From Candidatus Altarchaeales archaeon (GTDB lineage: Archaea > Altiarchaeota > Altiarchaeia > IMC4 > SCGC-AAA252-I15): a stretch of 9,114 nt of DNA. The stretch lies in NCBI GenBank assembly GCA_014729705.1, contig WJJK01000082.1, positions 1 to 9,114 of the forward strand, written 5' to 3'. The position numbers and the translations under genes are program-made. Below, piece after piece: positions 1-4,438 of the stretch. Below the pieces are notes generated by a model that had not been told where the DNA came from, did not search any database, and was given only the letters and a program-made list of their open reading frames with translations. Within the stretch, counting starts at the first letter, position 1. Each line of letters starts with the position of its first letter.

Positions 1-501
1 ACGGACAAAGAGGTTGCAGCATCCTGGCTTAACCAAGGACGAGAAGTCTGTATAAGGAAGAAGCTAACAGCTAATTCAGGTGTTGGTCTTTCCGTTATAT
101 CTAAATTAGATGATTTAGTAGATGCACCATTATATACACAGTATATACCCAAGATTGGGGAGTATAGAGTGCATGTAATTAATAATGCTGTAGTCAAAGT
201 TCAACAGAAAGTCTTTCCAAAAGATAAGGATAATTCTGAAGTCAATTGGAAAGTCAGAACTCATGACAATGGCTTCATTTACCAGACTTGTGAACCTCAG
301 AATGTACCTAATCAGGATATTCTAGAACAAGCTAAAAATGCTCTTGCTTTAGTTGGTCTAGACTTTGGTGGTGTTGATGTCTTATGGAACCAAGAACGTA
401 ATAGAGCTTATGTGCTTGAGGTCAATACAGCTCCAGGTATTGAAGAACATACACTCTCGGTTTATGTCAAGGAAATCAAGGACTTAATTAAAAATGCCTA
501 G
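1..501 (+). CDS. ATP-grasp ligase (RimK / COOH-NH2 ligase type), 5'-truncated
   Basis: This is the C-terminal part (166 visible codons) of an ATP-grasp enzyme; the start lies left of the window. ATP-grasp ligases use ATP to make an acyl-phosphate and join a carboxylate to an amine. Visible in order are a glycine-containing loop SGVGLSVI near residues 27-34, the stretch TQYIPKIGEYRVHVI around residues 46-60 (E54, R56), and the metal-binding motif LEVNTAPG with E140 and N142. These match the second half of the RimK/D-Ala-D-Ala-ligase fold. An internal GTG at 169 could be mistaken for a start, but homologous sequence continues upstream in the same frame to the window edge. The substrate cannot be read here. 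Phage members of this group are often annotated as COOH-NH2 ligases that modify peptides or small amines. A gamma-glutamylcyclotransferase-like gene lies 1.6 kb downstream. The family is secure, the substrate unknown. Confidence 0.85.
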   Translation, partial: TDKEVAASWLNQGREVCIRKKLTANSGVGLSVISKLDDLVDAPLYTQYIPKIGEYRVHVINNAVVKVQQKVFPKDKDNSEVNWKVRTHDNGFIYQTCEPQNVPNQDILEQAKNALALVGLDFGGVDVLWNQERNRAYVLEVNTAPGIEEHTLSVYVKEIKDLIKNA

Positions 502-664
502 TCCTTGGCAAAAGATAAGAGAACACCACGATAAGAACCCTGCTGTAGACGATCGTGATGCAGCAGTGTATATTGATAACACGATCACAACTCTAGAGGA
601 AAAAGAAAATGACGACCAAGAAACTGTGGAACTATATCGGCCCAGACGACATCAATTCTGTTGA
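494..664 (+). CDS. possible small hypothetical protein (56 aa)
   Basis: A 56-codon frame begins at an ATG that overlaps the end of the ATP-grasp gene by 8 bases and fills the otherwise empty gap before the next gene. It begins MPSPWQKIREHHDKNP and ends in a basic stretch, YRPRRHQFC. The product is hydrophilic, with no membrane segment or motif I recognise. AAGGA at 478-482 lies 11 bases upstream, a rather long SD spacing, so re-initiation by ribosomes finishing the ligase gene may matter. The 3' end overlaps the start of the next gene by 56 bases, which is more than usual even in phages and counts against it. It could be a real small protein or simply an open frame. I give it about even odds. 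Confidence 0.45.
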   Translation: MPSPWQKIREHHDKNPAVDDRDAAVYIDNTITTLEEKENDDQETVELYRPRRHQFC

Positions 665-1301
665 CTGGGAGAAGTTCTACACACCAGGCGATGTCATAAC
701 CCAATCCACTAACTGGGTCTTTGGCGCATCTGCGGATGAAATCCGGACTTTCATCCAACGTTCGTTGGAGTCCAACTACGTATTCGAGGCGGATGTCAAT
801 TCTCTAAACCTCGTCTACAAGGGTCGGAGAGCGGATGCTTCCGAATCCATTACCGGTGAGGATGTGCACGCATTGCGCGAGGCTTATTCTACCGAACCCA
901 AAACTCAACCTACTGAAGGTAAAAGCAATGTCGAACCTACTGCCGAGACTCCGGCGCCGAGTAACGAACCTCTTCATTACCTTGTTGAAGGGGACGATAA
1001 GGCTGGTTACAGTACCCTTGACGAAGCTGTTGCTTCGGCCCGCAAGCGCCTTATTGGGGGCAATGTCAACGGCAATCAGCTTCACATTTTCAAAGCTGTG
1101 GCAAGGATTTCTATCGGCGAGCCGACTGTCAAGGTTGTCAAGCTCAAGGAAACTCCGGAGAGTAGCAGCAAAGACGACGACAAGTCCAAAAGCGAAGCTA
1201 GCGGACAGCAGTCGGAACCCGCTCCAGCACCAGCCAACGGACCCGCTAACCCAGCGCAGGGAGCAGCAAGCCTCGGCACAGGCTGGCCACTCGGTTGGTA
1301 A
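609..1301 (+). CDS. hypothetical phage protein with low-complexity C-terminal tail (230 aa)
   Basis: I do not recognise this protein. The start is supported by GAGGA at 596-600, eight bases before the ATG. Residues 1-95 form a probable folded domain rich in W, Y and F. Residues 96-120 are a Pro/Thr/Glu-rich linker. Residues about 121-170 (LHYLVEGDDKAGYSTLDEAV and following) look like a small alpha/beta domain of the pattern 'beta, then DEAVASARKRL helix, then beta', common in small phage proteins. The last 55 or so residues are Lys/Ser/Glu then Pro/Ala/Gly-rich and look disordered, ending GWPLGW. The gene is much richer in G+C than its neighbours: 42 of 60 bases at 1201-1260 against 24 of 60 at 5701-5760. 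It favours C-ending codons (TTC, AAC, GAC). That could mean high expression or separate origin. A virion or scaffold-like role is possible but not shown. Confidence 0.8.
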   Translation: MTTKKLWNYIGPDDINSVDWEKFYTPGDVITQSTNWVFGASADEIRTFIQRSLESNYVFEADVNSLNLVYKGRRADASESITGEDVHALREAYSTEPKTQPTEGKSNVEPTAETPAPSNEPLHYLVEGDDKAGYSTLDEAVASARKRLIGGNVNGNQLHIFKAVARISIGEPTVKVVKLKETPESSSKDDDKSKSEASGQQSEPAPAPANGPANPAQGAASLGTGWPLGW

Positions 1302-1325
1302 TTAGGCTCTAGAAAGGCCACAGAA

Positions 1326-1395
1326 GCTCTGTGAGAGGCAAAAGATGCTCTTTAGGTATCACCCTACCTGAAACATTAAAGGCCCCTCACAGGGC
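1326..1395 (+). promoter_or_regulatory. nested long stem and inner hairpin in leader RNA
   Basis: GCTCTGTGAGAGGC (1326-1339) pairs with GCCCCTCACAGGGC (1382-1395) over 14 positions: 12 Watson-Crick pairs, one G-U and one A-C mismatch. Inside it TTTAGGTA (1351-1358) pairs with TACCTGAA (1365-1372) over eight positions with one G-U, leaving a six-base loop. The outer arms also have competing local folds: CTCT/AGAG within 1327-1337, and GCCC/GGGC at 1382-1385 and 1392-1395. The left outer arm contains the SD-like GAGAGG of a tiny open frame at 1345. No T-run follows, so it is not a standard intrinsic terminator. The pairing is seen by eye; the regulatory role is inferred. Confidence 0.5.
1345..1371 (+). 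CDS. possible leader peptide (8 aa)
   Basis: The frame reads MLFRYHPT then TGA. GAGAGG at 1333-1338 sits six bases before the ATG, an ideal SD spacing. The frame spans the inner hairpin (1351-1372), and its SD lies in the left arm of the outer stem. A ribosome on it would therefore open both structures, the layout expected of a translated leader that controls a downstream gene. A 27-base frame can easily arise by chance, so this rests on the coincidence of SD, start and stems only. Confidence 0.25.
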   Translation: MLFRYHPT

Positions 1396-1462
1396 AAATA
1401 TGAGGCTCTCAGAGGGTAGAGGAAATGTATCGTTATTAAAGGATTAGAGAGGATATAGGATC

Positions 1463-1870
1463 ATGACCAAAGAAGCAGAAAAAGTAGCTGAGAAATTTGA
1501 TTCAGTTTTGGCTGAAGTTTCTAAGGTGCTAATAGAAGCAGCAGACAAGTATGGACCTGACGTTGGTGCATACGCTATTCAGACTGTTTACTATGATGCC
1601 ATTCAATTATTAGTATATTTGTGTATTAGTTTCGTATGTGCCGTATTCTTCGGTAGCATCCTTTCTTTCTCTCTCAGAAAAGTCTTTGCTGCCGATTCGA
1701 CAGAGAAGGAAATCGAGAACTTCGGTATTATCAGTGTATGTGTCTCACCATTTGCACTCGTTTCTACCTTCTTTACGGTAGGATTAGCCACTAACGTCTA
1801 TATGTGGCAAACACTCTTAGGTGATCCTAAGATAACTCTAACTAAGCAACTCATGGAGAAACTACTATGA
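1463..1870 (+). CDS. membrane protein with two predicted TM segments (135 aa)
   Basis: I do not recognise a family. The first 45 residues are hydrophilic and helix-prone (EAEKVAEKFDSVLAEVSKVL). Two hydrophobic segments follow at about residues 46-70 (IQLLVYLCISFVCAVFFGSI) and 88-112 (GIISVCVSPFALVSTFFTVG). They are separated by a short loop with R72, K73 and several acidic residues. A polar C-terminal tail of about 20 residues ends in EKLL. The product should sit in the inner membrane as a hairpin. AGAGGA at 1448-1453, nine bases before the ATG, supports the start. The stop overlaps the ATG of the next membrane gene as ATGA, so the two are probably translated together. Size and topology fit a holin-like or other phage membrane factor, but no motif proves it. 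Confidence 0.8.
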   Translation: MTKEAEKVAEKFDSVLAEVSKVLIEAADKYGPDVGAYAIQTVYYDAIQLLVYLCISFVCAVFFGSILSFSLRKVFAADSTEKEIENFGIISVCVSPFALVSTFFTVGLATNVYMWQTLLGDPKITLTKQLMEKLL

Positions 1871-1998
1871 ACAATGATCAAGTCGTCATTGACCTCTTGA
1901 CTCGGACTCTTTCGGCAGAAGCTTTCCAAGGCGCAGTCTTGTCATTCATTGCTGTGATCTTGTTGTTCCTCTTTATCGCCATGATCACTAAGAAGTAA
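1867..1998 (+). CDS. small single-TM membrane protein (43 aa)
   Basis: This 43-codon gene starts inside the stop of the previous one (ATGA) and reads through to TAA at 1996-1998, just before a terminator hairpin. Residues 1-21 are polar (MNNDQVVIDLLTRTLSAEAF). Residues 22-40 form one strongly hydrophobic segment (GAVLSFIAVILLFLFIAMI), and the protein ends TKK. The Lys pair after the segment suggests the C-terminus stays in the cytoplasm, with the N-terminus out. There is no signal-peptidase lipobox. The tight coupling with the 135-residue membrane protein suggests partners, for example holin and antiholin or two parts of a membrane complex; that is inference. Length, coupling and composition make it a likely real gene. 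Confidence 0.7.
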   Translation: MNNDQVVIDLLTRTLSAEAFQGAVLSFIAVILLFLFIAMITKK

Positions 1999-2004
1999 AA
2001 TATT

Positions 2005-2045
2005 ACAAGGGTAGTATTGGTTCAAGTTATCAGTATTACCCTTGT
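2005..2045 (+). terminator. intrinsic terminator-like hairpin after the membrane genes
   Basis: ACAAGGGTAGTATTG (2005-2019) pairs with CAGTATTACCCTTGT (2031-2045) at all 15 positions, 13 Watson-Crick and two G-U, with an 11-base loop. The 3' side runs into a T-rich stretch, TTGTTTCTT. It lies seven bases after the stop of the 43-residue gene. It probably ends the upstream transcription unit; the T-tract is interrupted, so termination may be partial, or the stem may be an RNase III site. Confidence 0.7.
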
Positions 2046-2107
2046 TTCTTCACAGCCTTATGTTTTAGAAAATTATTAGAATATATTTATTTAAAAGGAG
2101 ACTCTAT

Positions 2108-2503
2108 ATGATCACACATCACACACTAGCTGTCTATGGCACCCTGAAGAATGGATTTGGTAACAACCATTTCATGCGTAACTCTGAATATCTGGGTTCA
2201 GGCATTACCAAAGGATCATTCTTTATGGATGAATATGGTGCCCCTATGGTTTTCAAAGAACCTAACTATGCACCAGTGAAAGTCGATGTCTACAAAGTAC
2301 CAGACAGAGACCTTACAGGTCCAATCGACGGGCTGGAGTCTAACGGTTCCGTCTATAATCGAGAGGTTACAGAAATCATTCTCGATAATAATGAGGAAGT
2401 CGAAGCCTGGCTCTACTTCGGACTACCTAAATTCCAGCCTTCTACCCCAACACCACCAGAAGAAGAGATTTATAACTGGGGAGCCCAGCGGGCAGCCTCT
2501 TAA
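2108..2503 (+). CDS. gamma-glutamylcyclotransferase-like (AIG2/BtrG family) protein
   Basis: Proteins of this family release gamma-glutamyl groups from amines as 5-oxoproline, by intramolecular attack of the glutamyl amine. The family signature YGTL is at residues 10-13, followed by the usual pattern of an N/R/H segment, G-x-x-G turns (YLGSGITKGSFF) and the PIDGLES motif. In that motif E77 is in the place of the catalytic glutamate, and YNREV follows. The length of 131 residues fits the family. The last 25 residues (PTPPEEE and beyond) are a tail that does not look conserved. AAGGAG at 2095-2100, seven bases before the ATG, fixes the start. The gene stands alone between a terminator and a control region. 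With the ATP-grasp ligase upstream it could form an add-and-remove pair for gamma-glutamyl groups, as with BtrJ and BtrG in butirosin synthesis; this is inference. Confidence 0.85.
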   Translation: MITHHTLAVYGTLKNGFGNNHFMRNSEYLGSGITKGSFFMDEYGAPMVFKEPNYAPVKVDVYKVPDRDLTGPIDGLESNGSVYNREVTEIILDNNEEVEAWLYFGLPKFQPSTPTPPEEEIYNWGAQRAAS

Positions 2504-2519
2504 TATTATTACCCTTCGG

Positions 2520-2564
2520 CTTATACAGTCCTTACTGGTTGTAACCAGTCTGGACTTGTATAAG
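2520..2564 (+). terminator. long imperfect hairpin after the GGCT-like gene
   Basis: CTTATACA (2520-2527) pairs with TGTATAAG (2557-2564). GTCC (2528-2531) pairs with GGAC (2552-2555) past a single bulged T. ACTGGTT (2534-2540) pairs with AACCAGT (2543-2549) after a two-base mismatch. This gives about 18-19 pairs with a tight apex. The sequence after it (TTTAACTT) is only moderately T-rich, so termination is uncertain. The right arm also overlaps the candidate -35 box, so it may instead be an operator or RNA processing site. Confidence 0.45.
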
Positions 2565-2579
2565 TTTAACTTATATAAG
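2551..2579 (+). promoter_or_regulatory. candidate sigma70 promoter for the gene at 2625
   Basis: TGGACT (2551-2556) matches four of six bases of the -35 consensus. After a 17-base spacer comes TATAAG (2574-2579), five of six for the -10. A perfect TATAAT also lies at 2581-2586, but its best upstream partner, TTGTAT (2556-2561), leaves a 19-base spacer. Transcription would begin about 30-45 bases before the next gene. AT-rich sequence yields such matches readily, so this is a candidate only. Confidence 0.4.
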
Positions 2580-2582
2580 TTA
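2567..2582. repeat. 16-base perfect palindrome over the -10 region
   Basis: TAACTTATATAAGTTA is its own reverse complement across all 16 bases. It covers the candidate -10 box TATAAG (2574-2579), a typical place for a repressor operator. The flanking bases break the symmetry. A chance AT-rich palindrome cannot be excluded. Confidence 0.45.
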
Positions 2583-2597
2583 TAATATATATATACT

Positions 2598-2609
2598 ACG
2601 CGTACGCGT
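2598..2609. repeat. 12-base perfect palindrome, two tandem ACGCGT units
   Basis: ACGCGTACGCGT is two abutting copies of a six-base palindrome and is itself perfectly symmetric. It is a sharp G+C-rich, CpG-rich island directly after a run of alternating A and T, and lies only four bases before the SD of the next gene. It would be well placed as a binding site for a dimeric regulator. Confidence 0.5.
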
Positions 2610-2624
2610 GAGAAAGGATACGAT

Positions 2625-3032
2625 ATGAACTTATTGGTCATTGGTGATTTTCCTGAAACTTCCAAATCTGCCAAGACAGCAGACTATCTGGATCTAATCC
2701 ACAGGGAGTTCCCTATAACTAAGATTATTACATTTGACTTTTCCGGAGTGTATTCTGAAGCCAGAGTATGGGCTTACGACAAAGACATACCTTCGGTTAT
2801 GTACGAAGCGAGTAAAGCTAAAACCCCTCCAAATAAGCCAGGGCATTGTCCGAATCAATTCCTGCGCAAGGTCGTAGACGATTATCATGTAGATGGTTTC
2901 TTATTCGTTTTCATAGATAACGACCGTGACAAATCCCACCACCGCTCAAAGATTAGGTCCTTTTTTAGGCGTTCTATGAAGGCTTTTAAGAGACAAAAGG
3001 TCTTCTCGAATAAAAAATATGCAGGAATGTGA
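2625..3032 (+). CDS. possible SLOG/DUF2493-like Rossmann-fold protein (135 aa)
   Basis: Pattern resemblance only: the layout is that of a small nucleotide-binding SLOG domain like YspA. Residues 1-8 form a first strand and turn (NLLVIGD). Residues 33-50 (KIITFDFSGVYSEARVWAYD) resemble the 'strand, G-x-x-x-G, A-x-x-WA' element of DUF2493. Residues 72-100 (PGHCPNQFLRKV, then VDGFLFVFIDND) match the later 'G-x-x-RN-x-x-M, then D-x-h-hhF' element. The canonical glycines are partly replaced, so ligand binding may be altered. The C-terminus (RSKIRSFFRRSMKAFKRQ and on) is strongly basic and could bind nucleic acid. AAAGGA at 2613-2618 is seven bases before the ATG. SLOG proteins bind nucleotides or process nucleotide signals; what this one does is unknown. 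Confidence 0.75.
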   Translation: MNLLVIGDFPETSKSAKTADYLDLIHREFPITKIITFDFSGVYSEARVWAYDKDIPSVMYEASKAKTPPNKPGHCPNQFLRKVVDDYHVDGFLFVFIDNDRDKSHHRSKIRSFFRRSMKAFKRQKVFSNKKYAGM

Positions 3033-3194
3033 CACTTTTTTTCACTTTTTTGCCCCAAAATTGTCCCCTTGGGGGGAAATATGCCCTACTATATGAAGAC
3101 CAAAGAGAAAGGCGAATGCCTCAGACTTAAGGACCTGTTGATCTTTGGTTAAAAGCAAAGGGTAATGCTCCAATAATAACAAAAAGGATACAAA
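3033..3194 (+). other. 162-base non-coding region before the replication operon
   Basis: No gene is visible. Directly after the stop come tandem CACTTTTTTT (3033-3042) and CACTTTTTT (3043-3051). Next are two CCCC blocks (3053-3056 and 3065-3068) that can each pair with one G6 block (3071-3076). A compact three-stem RNA fold follows at 3098-3150. The core AAAGG-NN-AATGC occurs twice (3108-3119 and 3157-3168). GAAGACCAAA occurs at 3095-3104 and again inside the next gene at 3200-3209. AAGGA at 3184-3188 is the SD for that gene. Position and repeats suit an operon leader or a replication origin; neither is proven. Confidence 0.5.
3098..3150 (+). promoter_or_regulatory. three-stem leader RNA fold
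   Basis: ACCAAAGA (3099-3106) pairs perfectly with TCTTTGGT (3142-3149), with a G-U extension at 3098/3150. Inside it AGGC (3110-3113) pairs with GCCT (3118-3121) around a GAAT loop. CAG (3122-3124) pairs with CTG (3135-3137). The result is a small three-way junction. TTTGGTT (3144-3150) can instead pair with GACCAAA at 3203-3209, just inside the next gene. I do not recognise a known riboswitch class. Confidence 0.4.
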
Positions 3195-4025
3195 ATGGAG
3201 AAGACCAAACTTATCGACCAGGCTAGAGGTTTTTTAATAGAGCAGATTTTAGATGGACCTAAGCTTTCTTCTAAGATTTTTGAAGAAGGATCTAAGAGAG
3301 GTTTAAACGAAAGGATTTTACGAAGAGCTAGGGAAGATCTAGGATTTGAAACATACCACTATGGTAAATCTGGTGATTGGTGGTGGTATGATCCCAAATT
3401 AGAAATGTCTCCAGAACAGAAAAGAGACTGGATCGTATCGAATATAAACTGGATACGAAAGAATATTGAGAACTTTGATGAGTTATTTGATTCTGAACAA
3501 CAGATGTTTGAATACGAGCTTGTCTTCGCTGAGAAAGAAGGAAGTGAAGATGAGACCATAGTAGAGAACGGACCTTGGCATATCTATAATCGTTCACCTA
3601 GTACTGGTGCAATGGTTCAATCTCTTCATTATGATAATCCTTATGAAGCTTTGGAAGCCCTTGGTCCTTACTTCTTTAACCATAGAGACGATGACACTCA
3701 AGTTGAGAGAGTGCCAGAAGCTCTACCAATAGCTGAAACCAAAGTCGAAAAGTGGTTGGAGAGTTTATTAAATGAAGGTCCTGTAGAGCTACAGAAGATC
3801 CACGATAAAGCTAAAAAGGAAGGTGTATCTTTTGTAGATGTTAAACAGGCTTTTAAAAAATTGAAATACGAAGAAATTGACAGTGGGTTAAATTCTACTT
3901 ACTGGTCAAATCCCAATAGAGGGGTTGAGGTTTCTTATCAATACGAGCAAGATCACGAGAAAAACCAAAAAGAAAGATACGCTCACGAAGAAGCCTACCG
4001 TGAATATTGGGGTCGCTCATACTAA
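3195..4025 (+). CDS. protein with two winged-helix domains, candidate replication initiator or regulator (276 aa)
   Basis: Two segments share one pattern. Residues 5-68 run KLIDQARGFLIEQILDGPKL, through RILRRAREDLGF, to DWWWYDP. Residues 183-240 run KVEKWLESLLNEGPVELQKI, through VKQAFKKL, to STYWSNP. Both read 'helix, GP turn, helix, recognition helix A-x-x-x-L, wing, W/YW-x-x-P', the winged-helix module seen in plasmid and phage primase/RepA-type proteins. Between them lies an acidic region, residues 70-175, with no motif I know. The C-terminus from residue 247 is a charged helix. AAGGA at 3184-3188 is six bases before the ATG. It is the first gene of the replication operon, following a repeat-rich non-coding stretch and preceding SSB by 17 bases. 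Binding of the origin or operon leader is a fair guess. A transcriptional regulator is the alternative. Confidence 0.85.
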   Translation: MEKTKLIDQARGFLIEQILDGPKLSSKIFEEGSKRGLNERILRRAREDLGFETYHYGKSGDWWWYDPKLEMSPEQKRDWIVSNINWIRKNIENFDELFDSEQQMFEYELVFAEKEGSEDETIVENGPWHIYNRSPSTGAMVQSLHYDNPYEALEALGPYFFNHRDDDTQVERVPEALPIAETKVEKWLESLLNEGPVELQKIHDKAKKEGVSFVDVKQAFKKLKYEEIDSGLNSTYWSNPNRGVEVSYQYEQDHEKNQKERYAHEEAYREYWGRSY

Positions 4026-4042
4026 TAATAAGGAGTCAGACA

Positions 4043-4438
4043 ATGACCGAATATCATTATTTTAAAGGAATTGCGCGCTATAACCGTCTTCGTCAGCCGG
4101 ATGATTATGGTAATTATGTCATTCAAGTTGAAATGGATGAAGAGAGTGCGGACAAATACAGGAACTCTGGCATTCAAGTAGCTATTGATGACGAGAATAA
4201 AGTATACTTCAGGCGTCCAGACACCAAAACAATCAATAAAGAATTAGTTGAACTAGGACCGCCTATGGTTATTGATACTGAAGGAACTAAATTAGATGAT
4301 TTAATTGGACAGGGTTCTGAAGTTGTAGTCAAAGTTCGCTCCTACGATACACGAAAAGGAGTTGGACACACTCTGGATGCAATCCAAGTTCGTAACTTGG
4401 TGCCTGTAGAATCCACGCATGGTGACTACAATTTCTAA
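4043..4438 (+). CDS. single-stranded DNA-binding protein, T7 gp2.5-like OB fold (131 aa)
   Basis: The product would coat single-stranded DNA at the fork. The sequence follows the pattern of short phage OB-fold SSBs. It begins FKGIARYNRLRQPDDYGNY and has VEMDEESADKYRNSGIQ. KVYFRRPD follows, then GPPMVIDTEGTKLDDLIGQG and VVVKVRSYD, and it closes with IQVRNLVPV. The final residue is Phe after GDYN; T7 gp2.5 also ends in Phe after an acidic tail that contacts its partners, though this tail is only mildly acidic. An upstream in-frame ATG at 4007 would add 12 hydrophobic residues and overlap the previous gene. The ATG at 4043 with AAGGAG at 4030-4035, seven bases before it, is clearly the start. 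Its last 20 bases overlap the nuclease gene, suggesting coupled translation. Confidence 0.75.
   Translation: MTEYHYFKGIARYNRLRQPDDYGNYVIQVEMDEESADKYRNSGIQVAIDDENKVYFRRPDTKTINKELVELGPPMVIDTEGTKLDDLIGQGSEVVVKVRSYDTRKGVGHTLDAIQVRNLVPVESTHGDYNF

Larger units (their letters stand above)
1302..1462 (+). other. non-coding leader between two genes, rich in SD-like purine blocks
   Basis: No sizeable gene fits in these 161 bases. The stretch contains three loosely related blocks built around AGGCTCT/AAGCTCT followed by GA-rich sequence (1304-1319, 1325-1340 and 1403-1417). The octamer ATTAAAGG occurs twice, at 1375-1382 and 1435-1442. Several purine blocks precede ATG triplets (ATGs at 1345, 1400 and 1425) before the real gene start at 1463. 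The strongest structure, at 1326-1395, is listed separately. It most likely serves as the 5' leader of the membrane-protein pair downstream. I see no clear sigma70 promoter in it, and no T-run marking a terminator. Confidence 0.6.
2504..2624 (+). promoter_or_regulatory. 121-base control region: hairpin, palindromes, AT tract
   Basis: No gene fits here. From left to right it holds an imperfect 45-base hairpin (2520-2564), a 16-base perfect palindrome over a candidate -10 box (2567-2582), the alternating run TATAATATATATATA (2581-2595), a 12-base perfect palindrome ACGCGTACGCGT (2598-2609), and the SD AAAGGA (2613-2618) of the next gene. The same octamer-plus, AAAGGATAC, precedes the gene at 3195. 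The density of symmetric sites suggests protein binding as well as RNA structure. Confidence 0.6.

Noticed and set aside
169..501. GTG at 169 as the start of the ATP-grasp gene
   Set aside because: Family motifs (SGVGLSVI, IGEY) continue in frame upstream to the window edge, so the gene is truncated, not short.
804..1321. Minus-strand frames of 93 and 79 codons opposite the 609-1301 gene
   Set aside because: Both follow from the biased composition of that gene and lack SD sites; all neighbours are on the + strand.
2501..2512. TAATATTATTAC resembling the TAATATTAC nick site of rolling-circle viruses
   Set aside because: The match is not exact, it is not in a hairpin loop, and no Rep-type gene is present; AT-rich coincidence.
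3033..3051. T-runs after the 2625-3032 gene as an intrinsic terminator
   Set aside because: No stable G+C-rich hairpin directly precedes the T-runs on the + strand; the C/G blocks come after them.
4007..4042. ATG at 4007 as SSB start
   Set aside because: It would add 12 residues unlike the family and lies inside the previous gene; AAGGAG at 4030-4035 points to ATG 4043.
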